From Sutterella sp. (GTDB taxonomy: Bacteria > Pseudomonadota > Gammaproteobacteria > Burkholderiales > Burkholderiaceae_F), in contig DYBN01000049.1 in NCBI GenBank assembly GCA_019418605.1, positions 43,646-107,645 on the forward strand: DNA of 64,000 nt. Direction: 5' to 3'. The stretch's first letter is position 1, and the number at the start of each line of letters is the position of its first letter. The notes under the pieces are model-generated. The model did not search any database. It was given only the letters and a program-made list of their open reading frames with translations, and was not told the DNA's origin. A program made the translations under genes and the position numbers. Shown piece after piece: positions 1-7,808 of this stretch.

Positions 1-808
1 CCGCCCCCAGGTGCGTGAGCCCCGTGTCAACGCCCGCAAGGCAGTTGGCTCCCGCAATGGCCTGGGCAAGCGCCGCAAGGCTTGAGCGGGGCATCACCAC
101 GGCGCCGTCAACGGCTGCGGCGATTTCTTCAACGCGCCGCCGCTCGGATTCGCTCCCCCAAAAAAGCACGCTCTGAAGCCCGTCGCGGGCAAGCTCCGAG
201 GCCACTTCAATCCAGCGCTGCTGCGGCCAGAGCTTCTCGGCGCGGCTCGTGTTGACGGCAAGCGCCGCATAAGGGCCTGTGACGCCGGCAGGCGCCAAAG
301 GCTTGACCTTCAAGCCGTAGTGGGGCGAGTCCGGGTCAATTTCGTAGCCCAGCACGCGCGAGGCCATCGTGCGGTAGCGCCGCACCGGCCGCAGACTTTC
401 GGGCACCTCAAGCGTGTGCGTGTAAAAGCGGCTTGCCAGGGGCTCTCTGATCGTGTTTTTGGAGTAGCCCCAGCTCTCGGCCGCGCTCAGGCGCGCCACC
501 AGAGCCGTGCGCAACAGCCCCTGAATGTCGATGACGGCCTCGTAGCGCGCTGTCCGCAGCGCGCGCCGAAGGTCGGAAAATTCCTCTCTTGTTTGCGAGG
601 CAAATGGATGCTTGCGCCAGCGCCTGAAGGCCGTGACGACCTTCTTGTCGACAAAGGGCGAAAGCGAGACGATGTCCGAGAAGCTCTCCTCGACCACCCA
701 GTGCAGTTCGCAGTCCGGCAGCGCCCGTTTGATGTCCCAGGCCACGGGAAGGGCGTGAATCACGTCTCCCATTGAGGAGGACTTGATGACGAGAATCCTG
801 CGGGTCAT
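1..808 (-). CDS. waaC: Lipopolysaccharide heptosyltransferase I, C-terminus cut by window edge
   Basis: Transfers the first L-glycero-D-manno-heptose from ADP-heptose to Kdo2-lipid A on the cytoplasmic face of the inner membrane. The reading frame stays open from the ATG at 808 to the left edge (269 codons; the family is about 320-350 residues). The N-terminus reads MTRRILVIKSSSMGDVIHAL, the glycosyltransferase family 9 opening. A DIQGLLRTALVARL segment follows near residue 90, and GVDTGLTHLGA, part of the ADP-heptose-binding site in the second Rossmann domain, lies near the cut. It starts 33 bp after the pgi stop and is probably cotranscribed with it. The ADP-heptose synthesis genes hldA-hldD-gmhB lie 3.4 kb away. 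Family assignment is firm; WaaC rather than WaaF is inferred from the N-terminal motif. Confidence 0.9.
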   Translation of the reverse strand, partial: MTRRILVIKSSSMGDVIHALPVAWDIKRALPDCELHWVVEESFSDIVSLSPFVDKKVVTAFRRWRKHPFASQTREEFSDLRRALRTARYEAVIDIQGLLRTALVARLSAAESWGYSKNTIREPLASRFYTHTLEVPESLRPVRRYRTMASRVLGYEIDPDSPHYGLKVKPLAPAGVTGPYAALAVNTSRAEKLWPQQRWIEVASELARDGLQSVLFWGSESERRRVEEIAAAVDGAVVMPRSSLAALAQAIAGANCLAGVDTGLTHLGA

Positions 809-841
809 GGCAACAGCGGCAGCCTCATGTTTTGCGGGTTT

Positions 842-2266
842 TTATCGAAACTGCACCGCGCTTTCGGCCTTGCGCGAGAGCTTCTTGCCGAACTCCACGC
901 CCGGCTGGTCAAAGGGATTGATGCCGTAGAGGGTGCCGAGCATCGTGGTTTTGTGTTCGTAGAGCGCCAAAAGGGCACCTAATCTCGCCGCATCAAGCTC
1001 GTCGATGCTGATGGTGGTGACGGCGTTGAACCAGGCGGGGTTTTCGCGCGTCACGAGCGCCTCGGCCTGCGCCTTGGCGTTGGCAATGAGCACGCGGTGA
1101 AGGTCCGCGTGCCTGTGGCCGGGCTTTTCGCACCACAAAAGGTCAATCGAGCTGTTGGCCGTACCCTCGCGCAGCCACTGATAAAAGGAGTGCTGCGACT
1201 CGTTGCCGTGTCCGCCCCAGATGCCCTGCCCGGTGCGGGGCGACGCGGGAGCGCCGTTAATTCCCGTGCACTTTCCAAGGCTTTCCATCTCAAGCTGCTG
1301 CTGCCAGGCGACCATCACGCGCAGCCGCTCGTCGTAGGGCAGGCAGCAGTGCAGCGCAATGCCCAGCTCCACCGAATTCCAATAGCTTGCAAGCGCCATC
1401 AGAAGCGGCAGATTCTCTTCTTCAGAGGCCGACTCCACGTGCATGTCCATGGCGTGGGCCCCGGCCAAAAGCGCAAGAAACGCGTCCGAGCCCAGCGCAA
1501 TCGCGTCGCACAGCCCAATGGCCGACCACACCGAAAAGCGGCCGCCCACCCACTCCCAGATCGGAAAGAGGTTGTCGTGGGGCAGGTTCATCTCGTCGGC
1601 CGCCTGCGGGTTGGCCGAGACGACGAGCATGTGGCGGGCGCGGTCGGCGCCCGAAATGCCCGCCTCGAGAAGCCACTGATCGAGCGCGGCGGCATTGACC
1701 GCCGTCTCGCGCGTCGTAAAGCTCTTGGAGGAGACGATGATCAGGGTTTTAAAGGGGTTGAGCTGCCCGACGATGCGGTCAAAGCTCACGCCGTCGGCGG
1801 CCGACAGAAAGTGCAGCCGCACGGGCGGCACCACCGGTCGCAGCGCGTGGTAGACCGTGCGCGGCCCCATCTCCGAGCCGCCGATGCCCACGTTGATGAC
1901 GTCGGTGATCTTGTCGCCGCGGCAGCCGCAGTAGCGGCCGCTTCTGACCATGTCGGCAAAAAGGCAGATGCGCTCAAGCGCCCGCTGCACTTCGGCGTGA
2001 AAGGGCGCGTTGACCCGCGGATCGCGCAGGGCCGTGTGCAGGGCCGCGCGCCCCTCGCTTGCGTTGACGATCTCGCCGCGGCGCATGGCGGCGTTTTGCT
2101 CGAGCACGCCGCGCTCGCGGGCAAGCGCATAGAGCCCTGCCAAATCGTCCGTGGTCATGCGCTGCCGCCCGACGTCGACCGTCAGGCCGCAGACGCTTTT
2201 GGCCGTATCCGTGGTGAAGTCTCGCAAAAAAGGCACTGCCGTGAGCTCGGTCATGGGTTCTGCCAT
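842..2266 (-). CDS. pgi: Glucose-6-phosphate isomerase
   Basis: Interconverts glucose-6-phosphate and fructose-6-phosphate in the cytoplasm. Visible motifs, in order: NVGIGGSEMGPR (phosphate-binding loop), VSSKSFTTRET, the PGI signature WVGGRFSVWSAIG, the catalytic-region GHGNESQHSFYQ and the C-terminal NPFDQPGVEFGKK with the conserved lysine. The start is uncertain. ATG at 2266 or 2254 fits the family's N-terminus; a TTG at 2329 would add 21 poorly conserved residues, and no candidate has a strong ribosome-binding site. At about 474 residues it is shorter than the E. coli enzyme (549). It lies directly upstream of waaC on the same strand and is divergent from the amidotransferase gene at 2561. 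Confidence 0.95.
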   Translation of the reverse strand: MAEPMTELTAVPFLRDFTTDTAKSVCGLTVDVGRQRMTTDDLAGLYALARERGVLEQNAAMRRGEIVNASEGRAALHTALRDPRVNAPFHAEVQRALERICLFADMVRSGRYCGCRGDKITDVINVGIGGSEMGPRTVYHALRPVVPPVRLHFLSAADGVSFDRIVGQLNPFKTLIIVSSKSFTTRETAVNAAALDQWLLEAGISGADRARHMLVVSANPQAADEMNLPHDNLFPIWEWVGGRFSVWSAIGLCDAIALGSDAFLALLAGAHAMDMHVESASEEENLPLLMALASYWNSVELGIALHCCLPYDERLRVMVAWQQQLEMESLGKCTGINGAPASPRTGQGIWGGHGNESQHSFYQWLREGTANSSIDLLWCEKPGHRHADLHRVLIANAKAQAEALVTRENPAWFNAVTTISIDELDAARLGALLALYEHKTTMLGTLYGINPFDQPGVEFGKKLSRKAESAVQFR

Positions 2267-2560
2267 CCGTTTGAACGTCTCTACAGAGAAAATAGGTTTT
2301 TTTCCGCCCACACCCGGCGCTGCCGCCAAAAACCGTTCGTACAGAGGCGGCCGCGGGATAAGGGGTTTTTATTAGCACGACGAAAGTCTAGCCCATGGAC
2401 CGGCGGCAGACGGCTCCCAAAGCCCGCGCCGATGGTAAGAAGTCGTATCCGAACGCGTCCGGAAGAGGCCCCTGAGCGTGCTAGATTTGCCGGCGCTTCA
2501 ACCCCTTGCCGCATTTGTCTTTTTGTCCTTTTTCAAAGCCTTTCCGAGGCTTGTTCAATC

Positions 2561-3301
2561 ATGACCCAGCACTCTCCCTTGATTGCCGTCGTCGCCTCCT
2601 TCTACGAGGGCGGCGTCTACGGCCTTCGCAACGGCTACATGCAAAGCGTGCTTGATGCGGGCGGCACGCCCTTTGTCGTACCTCTTGGCGCAAAGCCCGC
2701 GGCGCTTGAATCGCTCCTTGAAAAAGCCGACGGCGTGATCATCTCGGGCGGCGCCGACGTCGATCCCCGTTATTACGGCGCCGCGCGCGAAGCTGCCTGC
2801 GGCGCGGCCATGCCCGCGCGCGATGAGGCCGATCGGGTGATCGTCGAGCACTGCCTTGCGTGCAAAAAGCCCCTTCTTGGCATCTGCCGCGGCATGCAGG
2901 CAATCAACGTCTTTACGGGCGGCACGCTTGTGCAGGACATCGGCTCGCACATTGCCACCGACATCGACCACTCGCAAAAAGAGCCCTACGAAGTGGTGAC
3001 GCACCGCGTCAAAAGCACTGAAAGCGCCTACTTTGAGGCGCTTTTCGGCGCGCCTGAAATCGAAGTCAACTCGCACCACCATCAGTGCGTCGACAAGCCC
3101 GGAAAAGACGTCAAGATCATCGCCCGCGCCTGCGGCGACGACGTTCCCGAAGCGCTCGTCGTCACGAGCATGCCCTTTTGCCTTGCCGTGCAGTGGCACC
3201 CGGAAATGCTCTCGGCCGCGCGAGACGATGCCGCAGCCGTCTTCAAAGCCCTCACGGCCGCCTGCCAGGGCGACTTTCTCCCCATTCCCGTCACGGACTA
3301 A
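2561..3301 (+). CDS. Class I glutamine amidotransferase, gamma-glutamyl-gamma-aminobutyrate hydrolase (PuuD) family
   Basis: Probable cytoplasmic gamma-glutamyl hydrolase of 246 residues. PuuD in the putrescine pathway cleaves gamma-glutamyl-GABA, but the substrate here is not proven. The fold is the peptidase C26 / class I GATase type: SGGADVDPRYYG, the nucleophile elbow GICRGMQ with Cys near residue 109, VNSHHHQ, and the AVQWHPE motif with the catalytic His near 213 and Glu near 215. The ATG at 2561 is chosen because MTQHSPLIAVVAS aligns with the family's start. The same frame is open far upstream, but that part lies antisense to pgi and is not coding. It stands alone; no other putrescine genes are seen nearby. 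Confidence 0.88.
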   Translation: MTQHSPLIAVVASFYEGGVYGLRNGYMQSVLDAGGTPFVVPLGAKPAALESLLEKADGVIISGGADVDPRYYGAAREAACGAAMPARDEADRVIVEHCLACKKPLLGICRGMQAINVFTGGTLVQDIGSHIATDIDHSQKEPYEVVTHRVKSTESAYFEALFGAPEIEVNSHHHQCVDKPGKDVKIIARACGDDVPEALVVTSMPFCLAVQWHPEMLSAARDDAAAVFKALTAACQGDFLPIPVTD

Positions 3302-3441
3302 GAAGGCTTCTTCGAGGCAAGCGGGCGGGGGCCGCAGCGTTTTTGCGCGCGCCGCGACCGTACAATGCCTCCAAGACCGTTTCTTTATGGCAAACGGCGG
3401 GCGGCCTGCCCGCCTGTTGCCTTGTTTGAAGGAGTACTTAC

Positions 3442-3897
3442 ATGCAGCTGCATTCACCGACGCTTGTCGAAGGCATGCGCATGCCCGAAGCGCACACGCT
3501 TGAGGGCGGCAACCGCTCGCCCGAACTCAACTGGGACGACGTCCCGGCCGGCACCCGGTCCTTTGCCGTCACCTGCTACGACCCCGACGCACCCACGGGC
3601 AGCGGCTGGTGGCACTGGGTCGCAATCGACATCCCGGGCGACGTGCGCGGCCTCAAGGAAGGAGCGGAGCTCCCTGCGGGCGCGCGCGGCATCACCAACG
3701 ACTTTGGCTTTAAGCACTACGGCGGCGCCCGTCCTCCCAAGGGACACGGCATGCACCGCTACATCTACACGGTCTGGGCGCTGCCCGTTGAACGTCTCGA
3801 CGTGCCCGACAACGCCTCTCCCGCCGTGATCGGCTTTACGCTCAACGCCTCGGCGCTTGCAAGCGCAAAAATCACGGCAACCTACGTCACCGAGTAG
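3442..3897 (+). CDS. YbhB/YbcL-type phosphatidylethanolamine-binding family (PEBP) protein
   Basis: Small soluble protein of 151 residues in the Raf-kinase-inhibitor-like bacterial PEBP family; the biochemical role of these bacterial members is not settled. Visible family motifs are GGNRSPELNWDDVPAGTRSFAV, which contains the ligand-pocket DPDAP-type turn (CYDPDAPTGSGWWHW), then NDFG, the YGGARPPKGHGMHRY segment with the conserved His, and a C-terminal strand ending in TATYVTE. The ATG at 3442 is preceded by a good ribosome-binding site (GAAGGAG, spacing 8). No signal peptide is visible, so it is cytoplasmic. A strong inverted repeat follows 22 bp after the stop. Confidence 0.9.
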   Translation: MQLHSPTLVEGMRMPEAHTLEGGNRSPELNWDDVPAGTRSFAVTCYDPDAPTGSGWWHWVAIDIPGDVRGLKEGAELPAGARGITNDFGFKHYGGARPPKGHGMHRYIYTVWALPVERLDVPDNASPAVIGFTLNASALASAKITATYVTE

Positions 3898-3919
3898 TCC
3901 CGGGCGGCAAAGCGCCGCG

Positions 3920-3970
3920 CAGGCAAAAGAAGAAAGCTTTTCTTTTTTCGAGCTTTTTCTCTTTTGCCTG
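3920..3970. terminator. Long inverted repeat after the PEBP gene
   Basis: Perfect 11-bp arms (CAGGCAAAAGA at 3920-3930 and its complement at 3960-3970) enclose a second imperfect stem (AGAAAGCT against AGCTTTTTCT) with T-rich loops. It lies 22 bp after the PEBP stop and can act as a terminator in either direction. The rest of the 334-bp gap up to hldA holds a candidate promoter at 4067-4096 and no gene. Confidence 0.5.
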
Positions 3971-4066
3971 CCGCGCTGCCAGGATTTGGGCGCGGGCGCT
4001 TTTGAAGAGCCCCTTCGCGCTTTTTGCCTTCAGAGCATCCCGCAGCAGGCTCATCTGCAAGGCCGA

Positions 4067-4096
4067 TTGCGGGCTCTTGGGCCTCAAGCCTACAAT
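4067..4096 (+). promoter_or_regulatory. Candidate promoter of the hldA-hldD-gmhB operon
   Basis: TTGCGG at 4067-4072, an 18-bp spacer, then TACAAT at 4091-4096. A second TACAAT lies 11 bp further on (4102-4107). It sits 136 bp before the hldA start. Confidence 0.4.
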
Positions 4097-4231
4097 CCGC
4101 CTACAATTTTTCCCGTCACGGCCGGCCCCCAGAGCGGGCATCGACCGAGCCCCCGTCGCGCCGCTCTTTTGACTCACGTGCGCTTTTTGCACACGCATTC
4201 TCCGCGCGGCGCCTCCGAGAAGGTTTTTTCC

Positions 4232-5170
4232 ATGCAGCAAGACATTCTGGCGTCCAAGCACATCCTCGTGGTGGGCGACACCATGCTCGACCGGTACTGG
4301 TTTGGCGACGCCAACCGCATCTCGCCCGAAGCGCCCGTGCCCGTCGTGCGCATCCAGCGCTGCGATCAGCGCCTGGGCGGCGCGGCCAACGTGGCGCTCA
4401 ACATCCGCAGCCTCGGCATCAAAACAAGCCTCATGACCGTCATCGGCAACGACGAGCCGGGCCGCATCGTCGGCAACCTCCTGCACAACGCCGACATCGG
4501 CACGATGCTGCACGTCGACGGCGCCCTCTCGACCACCGTGAAGCTGCGCATCGTGGCGCGCCAGCAGCAGATGCTGCGCGCCGACTTCGAAGATCATCCC
4601 AACAACGAGGTGCTCGCGGCGCTCTTGGGCGACTACGAATCGACGGTGGGATCGGTCGACGCCGTCGTGCTCTCGGACTACGGCAAAGGGGGGCTTGACC
4701 ACATCAAGCAGATGGTCGACCTCGCCCGGGGCCACGGCAAGCCCGTGCTGATCGACCCCAAGGGCGACGACTACGAGCGCTACCGCGGCGCGACCGTCAT
4801 CACGCCCAACCGCGCCGAACTCGCCCTTGTCGTGGGCGCGAGCAAAACCGAAGAGGAGCTCGCGCAAAAGGCGCAGAACCTGCGCGAACACCTGCAGCTT
4901 GAGGCGCTGCTGCTTACCCGCAGCGAAGAGGGCATGACGCTTTACACCGACAAGGGCGCGCTCACGGTCCCCGCCCAGGCCCGCGAAGTCTTTGACGTCT
5001 CGGGCGCGGGCGACACCGTGATCGCCGTGCTTGCCTCGATGCTTGCCGCAGGGCTTCCGATGGAGGAGGCCGTGCGCATTGCCAACCGCGCCGGCGGCAT
5101 CGTGGTCGGCAAACTCGGCACCGCTTCGGTGCGCTACGACGAACTTTTTGCTAAGGATCCCTGCTCATGA
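4232..5170 (+). CDS. hldA: D-glycero-beta-D-manno-heptose-7-phosphate kinase (RfaE1, stand-alone kinase domain)
   Basis: Phosphorylates heptose-7-phosphate at C1 in ADP-heptose synthesis for the LPS inner core. It is a 312-residue PfkB/ribokinase-fold protein. The N-terminus reads VVGDTMLDRYWFGD, followed by RLGGAANVALNIRSLG, and the C-terminal ribokinase signature VFDVSGAGDTVIAVLA holds the catalytic Asp. The cytidylyltransferase half present in E. coli HldE is absent, so this is the split HldA form and an HldC must be encoded elsewhere. ATG 4232 is chosen because the protein aligns from MQQDILASKHILVV; the frame is open further upstream without family similarity. Its stop overlaps the hldD start by 4 bp (ATGA), which indicates translational coupling. 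Confidence 0.93.
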   Translation: MQQDILASKHILVVGDTMLDRYWFGDANRISPEAPVPVVRIQRCDQRLGGAANVALNIRSLGIKTSLMTVIGNDEPGRIVGNLLHNADIGTMLHVDGALSTTVKLRIVARQQQMLRADFEDHPNNEVLAALLGDYESTVGSVDAVVLSDYGKGGLDHIKQMVDLARGHGKPVLIDPKGDDYERYRGATVITPNRAELALVVGASKTEEELAQKAQNLREHLQLEALLLTRSEEGMTLYTDKGALTVPAQAREVFDVSGAGDTVIAVLASMLAAGLPMEEAVRIANRAGGIVVGKLGTASVRYDELFAKDPCS

Positions 5171-6162
5171 CCATTCTCGTCACCGGTGCGGCCGGCTTCA
5201 TCGGCTGCAACAACGTGCTCGCCTTGAACCGCGCGGGCTTCACCGACGTCGTCGCCGTCGACAACCTCACCCAGGCCGACAAGTTCCGCAACCTCGCGCA
5301 GCTTGCCATCAGCGACTACTTTGACAAGAACGACTTCATCGAGCGCGTCAGAAAGGGCACCGCGCCGGTGCCCGAGGCGATCTTTCATCAGGGCGCCTGC
5401 TCGGACACGATGCAGACCGACGGGCGCTACATGATGCAGAACAACTACCGCTACACGCTCGAGCTCTTTGAGTGGGCCCAGGAGCTGCGCATCCCCTTCA
5501 TCTACGCAAGTTCGGCGGCCACGTACGGCTCCAAGAGCGTCTTTGTCGAAGACCCCGCCAACGAGGGGCCGCTCAACGTCTACGGCTACTCGAAGTACCT
5601 CTTTGACCAGGTGCTGCGGCGCCGCATGCACGAACTCACGGCTCCCGTCGTGGGGCTGCGCTACTTCAACGTCTACGGCCCGCACGAGCAGCACAAGGGC
5701 CGCATGGCCTCGGTGGCGTTTCACCAGTACTTCCAATTCAAAAAGCTCGGCCGCGTCAAGCTCTTTGAAGGGTGCGACGGCTACGCAAACGGCGCGCAGA
5801 TGCGCGATTTCGTCTACGTCGAAGACGTCGTCAACGTCGCCATGCACTTTATGAACGGCTCGGTCTCGGGGATCTTCAACTGCGGCACGGGCCACGCGCA
5901 GCCCTTTAACGACGTGGCGCTCTCGGTGGTCAATTCTCTGACGGGCAAAGAGCGCACGCTCGAGGAAGCCGTCGCCGAAGGGCTCATCGAGTACATCGAC
6001 TTTCCCGAAGCGCTCAAGGGAAAGTACCAGTCCTACACCCAGGCCAACCTCACGAAGCTGCGCGAAGCCGGCTGCGACGTTCAATTTCGCAGCGTTGAGG
6101 AAGGCACGGGCGCCTATATGCAGTACCTTTCGCGCACCTACCCCGACGGAGAGCTCGTCTAA
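5167..6162 (+). CDS. hldD: ADP-L-glycero-D-manno-heptose 6-epimerase
   Basis: Converts ADP-D-glycero-D-manno-heptose to the L-glycero form used by WaaC, the last step of the pathway, in the cytoplasm. It is 331 residues long, as usual. The extended-SDR Rossmann motif TGAAGFIGCNN lies at the N-terminus, then VDNLTQADKFRNL, the substrate loop HQGACSDT, and the catalytic YGYSKYLFD tyrosine-lysine pair. RYFNVYGPHEQHKGRMASV is characteristic of the HldD family. Its start overlaps the hldA stop by 4 bp, and gmhB begins 5 bp after its stop, so the three form one operon. Confidence 0.97.
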   Translation: MTILVTGAAGFIGCNNVLALNRAGFTDVVAVDNLTQADKFRNLAQLAISDYFDKNDFIERVRKGTAPVPEAIFHQGACSDTMQTDGRYMMQNNYRYTLELFEWAQELRIPFIYASSAATYGSKSVFVEDPANEGPLNVYGYSKYLFDQVLRRRMHELTAPVVGLRYFNVYGPHEQHKGRMASVAFHQYFQFKKLGRVKLFEGCDGYANGAQMRDFVYVEDVVNVAMHFMNGSVSGIFNCGTGHAQPFNDVALSVVNSLTGKERTLEEAVAEGLIEYIDFPEALKGKYQSYTQANLTKLREAGCDVQFRSVEEGTGAYMQYLSRTYPDGELV

Positions 6163-6167
6163 GACCC

Positions 6168-6761
6168 ATGCGCCGCGCCGCTTTTCTTGATCGAGACGGC
6201 GTGATCAACGTCGATCACGCCTACGTCTGCCGCTTTGAAGACTTTGAATTCATCGACGGCGTGCTTGAGGCCGCCCGCCTGCTCGCGGACGCGGGCTTTG
6301 ATCTCATCATCGTCACCAATCAGTCGGGGATCGGGCGCGGGTACTACACCGAGGAAGACTTTCTTGCGCTTGACCGTCAGGTGCGGGAAGTCTTTAAGAA
6401 AGCGGGAGCCCCTCTTGCGGGCGTTTATTTCTGCCCGCACCACCCAAAGGAGGCGCTGCCCGCCTGGCGGTGCGTCTGCAATTGCCGCAAGCCCGCTCCC
6501 GGCATGATTCTCAAGGCCGCGCAGGACTTGAGCATCGATTTGTCGCGCTCGGTGATGTTTGGCGACAAGCCAAGCGACATGCAGGCCGCGGCCGCCGCAG
6601 GCATTGCCGTGCGCGTGCAGCTTGGCACCGACGGCAAGCTCGATCCGGAGCAGCCCGATGCGCGCGCCACGCACCACGCCCGGGACCTGCTCTCGGCGCT
6701 CAAAGGCCCGGTGCATTTTCTCCTTGAAAAGCCCGCGTCTTCAGTCAATCCGCAGGCATAA
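6168..6761 (+). CDS. gmhB: D-glycero-beta-D-manno-heptose-1,7-bisphosphate 7-phosphatase
   Basis: HAD-superfamily phosphatase that removes the C7 phosphate from heptose-1,7-bisphosphate before nucleotide activation. It is 197 residues long. The DxDG-type nucleophile motif FLDRDGVIN lies near residue 6-14, TNQSGIGRG is HAD motif II, and the GmhB zinc-binding loop (FCPHHPKEALPAWRCVCNCRKP, a Cys/His cluster) is intact, followed by FGDKPSDMQAA (motif IV). It is the last gene of the hldA-hldD-gmhB operon and is followed by an intrinsic terminator 5 bp after the stop. Confidence 0.95.
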   Translation: MRRAAFLDRDGVINVDHAYVCRFEDFEFIDGVLEAARLLADAGFDLIIVTNQSGIGRGYYTEEDFLALDRQVREVFKKAGAPLAGVYFCPHHPKEALPAWRCVCNCRKPAPGMILKAAQDLSIDLSRSVMFGDKPSDMQAAAAAGIAVRVQLGTDGKLDPEQPDARATHHARDLLSALKGPVHFLLEKPASSVNPQA

Positions 6762-6766
6762 CTCAC

Positions 6767-6794
6767 GCGCCCCTTCCGGGGCGCCTTCCTTTTT
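6767..6794 (+). terminator. Rho-independent terminator of the hldA-hldD-gmhB operon
   Basis: GCGCCCC (6767-6773), a TTCC loop, GGGGCGC (6778-6784), then CTTCCTTTTT. Confidence 0.85.
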
Positions 6795-6802
6795 CCAGAT
6801 AC

Positions 6803-6860
6803 AAAAAAGCCCGCCCGCAGAGCGAGGCCGCTCGATCGGCCGACGGACTTTTGTTCGGGC
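6803..6860 (-). terminator. Candidate terminator downstream of terC
   Basis: Read on the minus strand, an outer GCCCG/CGGGC pair (6856-6860 with 6809-6813) and an inner GGCCG/CGGCC hairpin (6826-6841) are followed by six T (6803-6808). It lies 38 bp past the terC stop. Confidence 0.5.
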
Positions 6861-6897
6861 CCGGCTCGATGAGCCGGAGCCGTCAGGAAAAATTTCC

Positions 6898-7656
6898 CTA
6901 CTTTGTCTTTTCTTCTTCGGCGTGGCTGACAACCACGGCGGGCTGCCCTTCCTGCGACTTCTTAAAGCGCTTTGTGAGCACCCAGCCGATGAGCACCACC
7001 AGCACGGCGCCCGCCACGGCCGCCGGGTAGTGATACGAGGCCGCGCTCGGGAAATGCTCGACCACAAAGCCGTCGGTGGTGACAAGGCCGCCGGCAATCC
7101 AGCCCAGAAGGCCGCCGCCGAACCACACGATGATGGGGAAGCGGTCGATGAGCCGCAGCACGATCTGGCTGCCGAAGACAATGAAGGGAACGGAGACCAA
7201 GAGGCCGAAGATGACAAGCAGCGTCTGATGATCGTCGTGGGCCTGCTGCGCGGCGCCCGCAATGGCGATGACGTTGTCAAGGCTCATCACGAAGTCGGCC
7301 ACGATGATCGTCTTGATGGCGCCGAGAAGCTTCGAGGAGCCCTGGATCTTTTCGTGCTCGTCTTCTTTTTCGGGCACCAAAAGCTTGACGCCGATCCAGA
7401 TCAGAAGCGCTGCGCCCACCACCTTCAGGAACGGCAGATCGAGCAGCATCACGGCAAACGTGATCAGAATCACGCGCAGGACAATGGCGCCCGCCGTGCC
7501 CCAAAACACGCCCTTGTTGCGCTGCTCATGCGGCAGATTGCGGCAGGCGAGCGCGATCACCACCGCGTTGTCGCCGCCCAGCAAAATGTCAATCATGATG
7601 ATCTGGCCCACCGCACCCCAGTGCAGGTTGACCAGCAAATCCCAAAGCCATTCCAC
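6898..7656 (-). CDS. TerC family integral membrane protein
   Basis: Polytopic inner-membrane protein of 252 residues in the TerC / YjbE / YkoY family. Members have been linked to tellurite resistance and to metal (manganese) export, often at protein-secretion sites, but the substrate cannot be read from sequence. The two family signatures are clear: ILLGGDNAVVIALA in the first segment and VMSLDNVIAIAGAAQ in the middle, each with an acidic residue inside a membrane helix. About seven hydrophobic segments are visible, with charged loops KEDEHEK and KRFKKSQEGQ. It is monocistronic: terminators lie on both sides (6803-6860 and the sucCD terminator at 7690-7741). Confidence 0.88.
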   Translation of the reverse strand: MEWLWDLLVNLHWGAVGQIIMIDILLGGDNAVVIALACRNLPHEQRNKGVFWGTAGAIVLRVILITFAVMLLDLPFLKVVGAALLIWIGVKLLVPEKEDEHEKIQGSSKLLGAIKTIIVADFVMSLDNVIAIAGAAQQAHDDHQTLLVIFGLLVSVPFIVFGSQIVLRLIDRFPIIVWFGGGLLGWIAGGLVTTDGFVVEHFPSAASYHYPAAVAGAVLVVLIGWVLTKRFKKSQEGQPAVVVSHAEEEKTK

Positions 7657-7689
7657 GGATTGTTCTCCCTATGATTTTTTTCAGTGCTC

Positions 7690-7741
7690 GAAAAAACCTT
7701 CTGCGCGGGCGCGCCCCGGACATCCGCATGCACTGCAGAAG
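7690..7741 (-). terminator. Terminator after sucCD
   Basis: On the minus strand CTTCTGC (7735-7741) pairs with GCAGAAG (7698-7704), followed by GTTTTTT. The loop is long (about 30 nt) and GC-rich. Confidence 0.55.
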
Positions 7742-7808
7742 CCGCCGGCCGGCGCGCACAGTTGTTTGATTTTAGCTAAAAAACTTGACCCCTTGTTCTC
7801 GTTTTCAC

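Noticed and set aside
1097..2560. Open plus-strand frame running into the amidotransferase gene
   Set aside because: It is antisense to pgi, shows no family similarity before residue MTQHSPL, and has no ribosome-binding site; the real start is 2561.
5134..6084. 316-codon frame antisense to hldD
   Set aside because: High GC bias opens antisense frames; composition is Val/Arg/Glu-rich without any motif, and hldD on the other strand is certain.
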